This document shows positions 6,540-11,404 of a stretch of DNA of 11,404 nt, piece by piece. Each line of letters opens with the position of its first letter. The first letter of the stretch is position 1. Both the position numbers and the translations under genes were made by a program. Origin of the DNA: Hyphomicrobiaceae bacterium UBA4460 (GTDB lineage: Bacteria > Pseudomonadota > Alphaproteobacteria > Rhizobiales > Methyloligellaceae); NCBI GenBank assembly GCA_002390155.1, contig DGOS01000043.1:1-11404 (forward strand), in the 5' to 3' direction. The notes under the pieces are model-generated. The model did no database searches. It worked only from the letters and a program-made list of their open reading frames with translations, and had not been told where the DNA came from.

Positions 6540-6580
6540 GACCGGCGAGGTCTCGGCCGGTCCGCGCTTCATTGGCGCGG
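6540..6580. promoter_or_regulatory. Two adjoining stem-loops between the peptidase-like gene and aroC
   Basis: GACCGGC (6540-6546) pairs with GCCGGTC (6556-6562), and CCGCGC (6562-6567) pairs with GCGCGG (6575-6580). The two stems abut and share base 6562. They lie 35-75 bases upstream of the peptidase-like gene's start on the minus strand, so they could fold in its 5' leader. The remaining 243-base intergenic stretch (6506-6748) also has an A-rich patch near 6588-6611 and a TGGCC/GGCCA inverted repeat at 6613-6630, but no gene. Confidence 0.35.
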
Positions 6581-6748
6581 AGGCGCAAACTACGGAAAAA
6601 TAAGACGAAAACTGGCCCCGGAGACGGCCAGGATGGGCCAATTTTCGGGCCTGGCGGGGCTGTTGGCGCCCCTATTCCCTCAAAATCCCCAAGCTTGCGC
6701 CGTTTGACCCTTCACGCCCCCTAAACTAGAAGCGGCTAGAGAGACGCC

Positions 6749-7840
6749 ATGTCGCACAACAGCTTCGGATACCTTTTCCGCATTACCACCTGGGGCGAGA
6801 GCCACGGGCCGGCCATCGGCTGCGTGGTCGACGGCTGCCCGCCCGGTATCCCGATCACCGAGACGGAGATCCAGGCCTATCTGGACAAGCGCAAGCCAGG
6901 TCAGTCGAAATACACGACCCAGCGCAAGGAGCCCGACACGGTCGAGATCCTCTCCGGCGTGTTCGAGACCGAGGACGGCGAACAGGTCACGACCGGCACG
7001 CCGATCTCGCTGCTGATCAAGAATGTCGATGCGCGGTCCAAGGACTACGGGGACATCAAGGACAAGTTCCGCCCCGGCCACGCCGACTACACCTATTTCC
7101 AGAAATACGGCGTGCGCGATTGGCGGGGCTCCGGCCGTGCATCCGCGCGTGAAACGGCGGCGCGCGTCGCAGGCGGCGCCGTGGCGCGGAAAGTGGTCCC
7201 GGAGATGGTCGTGCGCGGCGCCCTCGTGCAAGTCGGTCCGCACAAAATCGACCGCGCAAATTGGTGCTGGGACACGGTTGGCGACAACCCGTTCTTCTGC
7301 CCCGACCCGAAGGCGGTCGACACTTGGGCCAAGTTCCTCGACGAGGTGCGCAAAGCCGGTTCTTCGGCCGGCGCGGTGATCGAGGTCGTGGCCGACGGCG
7401 TGCCGCCAGGACTCGGCGCGCCCGTCTACGGCAAGCTCGACCAGGACATCTGTTCCGGCCTGATGAGCATCAACGCGGTGAAGGGCGTTGAGATCGGCGC
7501 AGGCTTCGCGGCCGCCGCGCTCTCAGGCGAAGAGAACGCCGATGAGTTGCGCAAGCACCCTCCCGGCTGGCCCGAGTTCACGTCGAACAACGCCGGTGGA
7601 ATTCTCGGCGGCATCTCGACGGGGCAACCCGTTGTCGCGCGGTTCGTGGTGAAGCCTACTTCGTCCATTCTCACGCCACGGCGAACGGTCGACAAGGACG
7701 GCAACGACACCGAGGTCTCGACCAAAGGACGCCACGATCCATGCGTCGGCATTCGTGCAGTGCCGATTGGCGAAGCGATGATGGCGATCGTGCTGGCGGA
7801 CCACTATCTCAGGCACCGCGGCCAGACGGGCCAAGGCTGA
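6749..7840 (+). CDS. aroC: Chorismate synthase
   Basis: AroC converts 5-enolpyruvylshikimate 3-phosphate to chorismate, the final shikimate-pathway step, using reduced FMN. The 363-residue protein is full length, with [10 protein letters not shown] (15-24), RPGHADYT (108-115), [18 protein letters not shown] (127-144), [15 protein letters not shown] (280-294), KPTSSI and [18 protein letters not shown] (327-344). These include the active-site histidine and arginine signatures. ATG 6749 gives the usual MSHNSFG N-terminus, with AGAGAGA a few bases upstream. It is probably the first gene of a short rightward operon, because the next frame begins 29 bases after its stop. Confidence 0.98.
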   Translation: MSHNSFGYLFRITTWGESHGPAIGCVVDGCPPGIPITETEIQAYLDKRKPGQSKYTTQRKEPDTVEILSGVFETEDGEQVTTGTPISLLIKNVDARSKDYGDIKDKFRPGHADYTYFQKYGVRDWRGSGRASARETAARVAGGAVARKVVPEMVVRGALVQVGPHKIDRANWCWDTVGDNPFFCPDPKAVDTWAKFLDEVRKAGSSAGAVIEVVADGVPPGLGAPVYGKLDQDICSGLMSINAVKGVEIGAGFAAAALSGEENADELRKHPPGWPEFTSNNAGGILGGISTGQPVVARFVVKPTSSILTPRRTVDKDGNDTEVSTKGRHDPCVGIRAVPIGEAMMAIVLADHYLRHRGQTGQG

Positions 7841-7869
7841 CAGCGCACGTGAGTGGCAGCCGGCAAGCC

Positions 7870-8331
7870 ATGTCCGTCAGCGTTGAGCCGTACTCCTATC
7901 GCGATGATCCTGCGGTTCCGCGCTTTCCCGACGATGGGCCGCTGATCGTGTTCGATGGAGTTTGCGTCTTATGCAATGGGTTTGCCCGGTTTGTCGCCAA
8001 ACGCGATAGCGCGGAACGCTTTCGCTTCGCCGAGGCGCAGTCCGCTCTCGGGGGTGCTCTTTTCCGCCATTATGGTCTCGACGACATCGACTTCGAGACG
8101 AATCTTTTGATTCAGGATGGCCGCGCCTTCGTAAGGCTCGAGGCTTTCGCCCGCATCCTTGGGGAGCTCGGGGGCCCATGGTCCGCGGCGAGGGCTGCGC
8201 TTGCCCTGCCACGCCCAATAAGCGACTGGCTCTATGATCGTATTGCCAAGAATCGCTACGCCATATTCGGCCGCTATGAAACCTGCCCGGCCAAGGGAGA
8301 TTGCCTGATCGCCAGGAGGCTTATCGGTTGA
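7870..8331 (+). CDS. DCC-family thiol-disulfide oxidoreductase (DUF393)
   Basis: The 153-residue protein shows the family's defining motif, FDGVCVLCNGF, with the CxxC-type pair Cys32 and Cys35, then RFRFAEAQSALG and the C-terminal YDRIAKNRYAIFGR block. Two further cysteines (Cys139, Cys145) lie near the end. Relatives have a thioredoxin-like fold and are thought to be cytoplasmic thiol-disulfide oxidoreductases, but their substrates are unknown. ATG 7870 is preferred since it starts just before the conserved domain; the ribosome binding site is weak and GTG 7849 is possible. It follows aroC by 29 bases, and its stop overlaps the start of the DUF4166 gene. Confidence 0.88.
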   Translation: MSVSVEPYSYRDDPAVPRFPDDGPLIVFDGVCVLCNGFARFVAKRDSAERFRFAEAQSALGGALFRHYGLDDIDFETNLLIQDGRAFVRLEAFARILGELGGPWSAARAALALPRPISDWLYDRIAKNRYAIFGRYETCPAKGDCLIARRLIG

Positions 8332-8870
8332 TGCGCCGACCATTGTTCCACCGCGCTTATGGCGAGGCCCTCGGACGGCTTCCTCCAGCCATCGTCCGCG
8401 TCCACGATACCGGCAACGGGCGGACTTGGCGCGGCGAGGCGAACGTGACGACCGGTTCCTCCCTGCTCGCGCGCATCGTTCGGGCTCTCGCAGCCCTGCC
8501 ACCGGCGTCAGGGACCGTGCCCATCCTGATCCACATGCAGCCCGACGGGGACGGTGAAACATGGCGCCGCGAATTTGCCGGCCATCCGCTCACCACACAC
8601 TTGCGCGCAGGCCGAACGCCGGGAACGATCGAAGAAGCGCTCTGGCCGGTGACCGCGGTTTTGCAGCTTGAGCCTGACAAAGATGGGGTCCAGCAGGTGC
8701 TAATCGGGCTTCGTCTGTTCGGCTTGCTACTTCCTCGCTTTCTATGGCCTGACCTTGACGTACGCGAGAGCGCCGAGGGCGACCGTTATCGATTTAGAGT
8801 TGTCATGAAACTGGGGGGTGTGCCACTCGAAGCGTATGAAGGGTGGCTCGAAGCGCCAGAGAAAGCATGA
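8331..8870 (+). CDS. DUF4166 protein
   Basis: This 179-residue protein fits DUF4166, a domain of unknown function often fused to, or encoded near, SDR-like dehydrogenases. Features are an N-terminal LFHRAYGEALGRLPPAIVRVH, the central GETWRREFAGH, the WPVTAVLQLEP strand, LPRFLWPDLDVRESAEGD, and the end GGVPLEAYEGWLEAP. There is no signal peptide or convincing membrane helix. The upstream DCC-family gene ends TGATG, so its stop (8329-8331) and this ATG (8331) share one base. AGGAGG at 8314-8319 lies inside that gene, so the two are very likely translationally coupled. TTG and GTG codons upstream would only add non-conserved residues. Confidence 0.85.
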   Translation: MRRPLFHRAYGEALGRLPPAIVRVHDTGNGRTWRGEANVTTGSSLLARIVRALAALPPASGTVPILIHMQPDGDGETWRREFAGHPLTTHLRAGRTPGTIEEALWPVTAVLQLEPDKDGVQQVLIGLRLFGLLLPRFLWPDLDVRESAEGDRYRFRVVMKLGGVPLEAYEGWLEAPEKA

Positions 8871-8920
8871 ACGTCGAGCGTATCGTCATTCTGACGGGAA
8901 CTAGTCTTTCCGCAGGCTAG
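8867..8920 (+). pseudogene. Probable N-terminal stump of a sirtuin (CobB-like) gene
   Basis: ATG 8867 overlaps the DUF4166 stop in the classic ATGA arrangement and opens a frame of only 17 codons, MNVERIVILTGTSLSAG. Sirtuins (NAD-dependent protein deacylases) begin with a short lead, then RIVxLTGAGISAESG, the first NAD-binding strand and loop. The match runs through RIVILTG and SA at correct spacing; the GAG triplet has become GTS, and a stop follows where ESG should continue. The frame closes inside the end of tlyA, leaving no room for the rest. Position, coupling and motif together suggest a deleted gene; a chance 17-codon ORF is the alternative. Confidence 0.5.
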
Positions 8921-9654
8921 CGCTTCCGCGCGCCGATCAGGAATTCCACATTGCCGCTGCCACCGGTGATGGGGGAGTCGATCACGCCGATGCTCTCCCA
9001 GCCTTCTCGTTCGAGAAATTCGCGCACGCGCTTGACGGCCCGCATGCGGTCTTCTTCGCCGCGCACGATACCGCCTTTGCCAACCGCCTCGCGCCCCGCC
9101 TCAAATTGCGGCTTGATCAGTGCCACAAGCCAAGCACCTGGGGCGGCACGTTTCAGCGCGGCCGGCAGCGCCAATGTCAAACTGATGAAGCTGACATCGG
9201 CGACAATGGCAGTGACGGACTGAGGGACGAGGGTCGCGTTGAGCTTGCGCGCGTCCGTCGCATCCAAAGACACAACGCGCTTGTCAGCCCGCAGACGCTT
9301 ATGGAGCTGCGCGCGGCCGACATCGACCGCGTAGACCTTCGCGGCGCCTTCCGCCAACAGCACTTCGGTGAACCCACCGGTCGAGGCGCCGACATCGAGC
9401 GCAATGGCATCATGCGGCGACAGACCAAACGAACGCAGCGCGGCAAGAAGTTTGAGCGCACCCCGTGAGACGTGCGCGCCTGCGTCGCCGGCAACGGCAA
9501 TCGCCGCCTCGTCGGCCACGAGCGCGCCGGGCTTCGCAACGCCCGCACCGCCCACAGTGACGCAGCCCCGGCGGATGAGGTCCGCGGCGCGGGCGCGGGA
9601 GGCGACGAGCCCCTCTTCCACCGGGCGTTGATCGATGCGTCTTCTTTTGGTCAA
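8917..9654 (-). CDS. tlyA: TlyA-family rRNA 2'-O-methyltransferase
   Basis: TlyA proteins methylate cytidines of 16S and/or 23S rRNA at the ribose 2'-oxygen, and loss affects capreomycin response in some bacteria; the older name is hemolysin A. The 245-residue protein has an S4 RNA-binding domain at about 1-60 (RRIDQRPVEEGLVASRARAA) followed by an FtsJ/RrmJ-type Rossmann domain. The SAM motif is LDVGASTGGFT (86-96). A catalytic tetrad equivalent to K-D-K-E is visible as Lys68 in SRGALKL, Asp153 in ADVSFISL, Lys181 in LIKPQFEAG and Glu237 in GNVEFLI. TTG 9654 is the first start available and gives the normal N-terminus; its ribosome binding site is weak. Its stop overlaps the sirtuin-like stump. 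Confidence 0.95.
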   Translation of the reverse strand: MTKRRRIDQRPVEEGLVASRARAADLIRRGCVTVGGAGVAKPGALVADEAAIAVAGDAGAHVSRGALKLLAALRSFGLSPHDAIALDVGASTGGFTEVLLAEGAAKVYAVDVGRAQLHKRLRADKRVVSLDATDARKLNATLVPQSVTAIVADVSFISLTLALPAALKRAAPGAWLVALIKPQFEAGREAVGKGGIVRGEEDRMRAVKRVREFLEREGWESIGVIDSPITGGSGNVEFLIGARKR

Positions 9655-9959
9655 GGGCTGTTCTCATATATGGTCCGCATTCACGCGTGGACACGCGAGC
9701 GCGGAGGCACTTTGAGCCAAGACACATACCTTACCCGCAAATGCGAGGTTCGGCATCGCGCCGGGGCGAGGTGACGGGCAAGGACTAGCGCAATCCCGCT
9801 TTATGGCAACGTTATGCGGGCCACTTCTCGCCTTACCTTCAGTGGCGTATCGACGGCTTGAAGCTTGAGCGCGCGGCACCAAAAAACGCCGAAGTTTGCC
9901 AAGACGCTTCGGGTCGACTAAGCAAGAGCCGCCATCGAAACCGCACCTTGCGAGGTCCC
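9655..9959. other. 305-base stretch without a gene, divergent leader region
   Basis: This region separates the starts of tlyA (-) and the secreted protein (+), so it should hold both promoters. A perfect interrupted palindrome, CGCGTG-GA-CACGCG, lies at 9684-9697, about 30 bases before the tlyA start. CCCGC (9795-9799) can pair with GCGGG (9816-9820). TTGCCA at 9896-9901 is a possible -35 box for the rightward gene, but no good -10 box follows. No tRNA or convincing small gene was seen; a minus-strand frame ending at 9664 could code a short peptide but lacks support. Confidence 0.5.
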
Positions 9960-10430
9960 GTGACGAAGCGTCTTCTCATTCTTCTGGCCGCCTTTGTGCT
10001 TGCAAGCACGGAGGCCAGCGCCGCAACGAATATCTGGCAGGCAAAATCGAGCGGCAGCTTCGTGACGCTCCGCTACGGGCCGCTCATTGACCGTGAGCAT
10101 CCGCGCTTCCTGCTGTCCTGCTTGAACAGCGTCAAGATCGCCGTGCTGTCCGTGTATATGGACTTTCCGGAACGGGAGACGGGCGCGGCGATTACCGTCA
10201 CGTTCAGCGCCGGCGGACAGTCGACGACGGTGGCGGGCGAGACCGCGGCCGAAGACGGCACGGGCGTGATCTATGGCGAGGCCGGCGACATTGCCGTTGC
10301 GCCCATTCTCAAAGTCCTGCGCGAAAAGGGATCCGTATCGATGAAATCCGGCGCGATCGGATACGACATGTCCGATGCGGGACGCGCCGACGCCGTCGCC
10401 AAATTCACCAAGGATTGCACGCTGGATTAA
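9960..10430 (+). CDS. Secreted or periplasmic protein of unknown function
   Basis: GTG 9960, with GAGG close upstream, gives a 156-residue protein starting with a textbook signal peptide: VTKR, a hydrophobic core [11 protein letters not shown], then STEASAA with a likely cleavage after ASA. A longer frame from 9858 would bury this signal behind a basic non-conserved stretch. The mature domain has [18 protein letters not shown] near its start, FLLSCLN in the middle and KDCTLD at the end; the two cysteines may form a disulfide. Alternating hydrophobic stretches suggest a beta-rich fold. I do not recognise a named family. Its stop shares TTAA with the dxs stop, and it lies between dxs and tlyA on the opposite strand. 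Confidence 0.8.
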   Translation: MTKRLLILLAAFVLASTEASAATNIWQAKSSGSFVTLRYGPLIDREHPRFLLSCLNSVKIAVLSVYMDFPERETGAAITVTFSAGGQSTTVAGETAAEDGTGVIYGEAGDIAVAPILKVLREKGSVSMKSGAIGYDMSDAGRADAVAKFTKDCTLD

Positions 10431-11404
10431 GCCAGGCGCGCCGCGCCGGGTTTTGCGTCCTTGCCGAGCGCGGCGAATACCGCAGCGACGATGCCTTGCG
10501 CATCGAGCGCCGCGTCCGCGTACATCTTCTCCGGCTTGCCCTGATCGATGAAGCGGTCCGGCAGCACGAGGGTGCGTACTTTTAGCCCGCGGTCGAGCAG
10601 GCCGTCAGCCGAAAGCGCGTGCAGCACTTGGCCGCCAAAGCCGCCGGTTGAGCCTTCCTCCACGGTGATGAGCACTTCGTGGTTCTTGGCGAGGTCCCGA
10701 ATGAGATCAATGTCCAGCGGCTTGGCGAAACGCGCGTCCGCCACGGTGGCCGACAGACCGTAGCCTGCAAGCTCATCCGCGGCGCCGAGGCACTCGGTCA
10801 GCCGCGCGCCGAACGAAAGCAGCGCCACGGTGGAACCTTCGCGTACGATCCGGCCCTTGCCGATCTCAAGCGGTATACCGTGCTCCGGCAGTGCGACGCC
10901 TGCACCGCTCCCGCGCGGATAACGGAACGCGGACGGTGCATCCTCGATGGCGGTGGCGGTCGCCACCATGTGCACCAGCTCCGCCTCGTCGGCGGCGGCC
11001 ATGACGATCATGTCCGGCAGGCACGACAAGAAGGCCGTGTCGAACGTGCCCGCGTGAGTCGGCCCGTCGGCGCCCACAAGCCCGGCGCGGTCTATGGCGA
11101 AGCGCACAGGCAGCTTCTGCACCGCAACGTCATGCACCACCTGATCGTAGGCGCGCTGCAGGAATGTCGAGTAGATCGCGGCGAAGGGCTTATAGCCTTC
11201 CGTCGCCAACCCTGCGGCAAAGGTCACCGCGTGCTGTTCGGCGATGCCGACATCGAAACAGCGCTCGGGAAAGCTTTGCGCGAACTTGTCGAGACCTGTC
11301 CCCGACGGCATCGCCGCGGTGATGGCGACGATCTTGTCGTCCTTCCGCGCTTCGTCAATCAGCGCGTTCGCGAACACTTTGGTGTAGCTCGGCGGACCGC
11401 CAGG
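10427..11404 (-). CDS. dxs: 1-deoxy-D-xylulose-5-phosphate synthase, C-terminal half (partial)
   Basis: DXS condenses pyruvate and glyceraldehyde 3-phosphate, with thiamine diphosphate, in the first step of the MEP isoprenoid pathway; its product also feeds thiamine and vitamin B6 synthesis. The window holds the last 325 codons, beginning [15 protein letters not shown], and the frame continues past the right edge. Visible are the pyrimidine-binding domain with [19 protein letters not shown] (including the cofactor-activating glutamate), [18 protein letters not shown], then FRYPRG and the C-terminal transketolase domain with [15 protein letters not shown]. The thiamine-diphosphate domain lies outside. 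A GTG at 11377 is not the start, because conserved sequence precedes it. The stop overlaps that of the opposing secreted-protein gene. Confidence 0.97.
   Translation of the reverse strand, partial: PGGPPSYTKVFANALIDEARKDDKIVAITAAMPSGTGLDKFAQSFPERCFDVGIAEQHAVTFAAGLATEGYKPFAAIYSTFLQRAYDQVVHDVAVQKLPVRFAIDRAGLVGADGPTHAGTFDTAFLSCLPDMIVMAAADEAELVHMVATATAIEDAPSAFRYPRGSGAGVALPEHGIPLEIGKGRIVREGSTVALLSFGARLTECLGAADELAGYGLSATVADARFAKPLDIDLIRDLAKNHEVLITVEEGSTGGFGGQVLHALSADGLLDRGLKVRTLVLPDRFIDQGKPEKMYADAALDAQGIVAAVFAALGKDAKPGAARLA

Noticed and set aside
7969..8562. Minus-strand open frame of 197 codons across the DCC and DUF4166 genes
   Set aside because: Its composition is low-complexity Arg/Gly/Ala, it has no motif, and both plus-strand genes beneath it are supported by family patterns.
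8884..8896. CGTCA-TTC-TGACG hairpin as a terminator between DUF4166 and tlyA
   Set aside because: The stem is only 5 bp, and it lies within the sirtuin-like codons (IVILTG), so the coding remnant explains the sequence better.
9664..9882. Minus-strand small ORF ending just before tlyA
   Set aside because: There is no clear ribosome binding site or recognisable motif, and it overlaps the expected tlyA promoter and leader.

Overview
The window is a dense, GC-rich stretch of bacterial chromosome. It most likely comes from an alphaproteobacterium of the Hyphomicrobiales (Rhizobiales) type. The evidence is the style of the proteins (an alphaproteobacterial FabI, an RT0821/Lpp0805-type surface antigen, a short secreted WCGWW-type peptidase-like protein) and the grouping of pdxH, surface antigen, fabI and aroC, with tlyA and dxs further on. 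Genus and species cannot be read from the sequence. I see no rRNA, tRNA, CRISPR array, phage or transposase gene.

Layout from left to right. Positions 1-710 are less well explained: the tail of one gene, an unrecognised 142-residue ORF, and about 220 bases with no convincing gene. Next comes a LACTB2-like metallo-beta-lactamase-fold hydrolase (+). It runs tail to tail into, and overlaps by 53 bp, a membrane-anchored DUF1499 protein (-), which lies downstream of pdxH (-). A palindrome-rich divergent region separates pdxH from a rightward set: a surface-antigen-like secreted protein, a possible 60-residue protein and fabI. Directly after the fabI stop, with no canonical start codon, is an FMN-dependent alpha-hydroxy-acid dehydrogenase gene. 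It ends in a hairpin shared with a convergent secreted cysteine-peptidase-like gene (-). aroC (+) follows, then a DCC-family thiol-disulfide oxidoreductase and a DUF4166 protein whose stop and start codons overlap. A 17-codon reading frame resembling the first residues of a sirtuin then runs into the end of tlyA (-). After about 300 bases without a gene come a secreted protein of unknown function (+) and the C-terminal half of dxs (-), which share their stop codons in one TTAA.

Most genes are housekeeping: vitamin B6 (pdxH), fatty acid synthesis (fabI), the shikimate pathway (aroC), isoprenoid precursors (dxs) and rRNA methylation (tlyA). They do not form one pathway. The interest lies at the joints. 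The oxidoreductase gene is bracketed by a 12-bp direct repeat that includes the fabI stop codon and has lost an ordinary start codon. A probable sirtuin stump sits behind DUF4166. The very basic tail of the DUF1499 protein is encoded antisense to the end of its neighbour. Together these suggest a core region edited by small insertions, deletions and overprinting. I do not see a convincing new multi-gene system.
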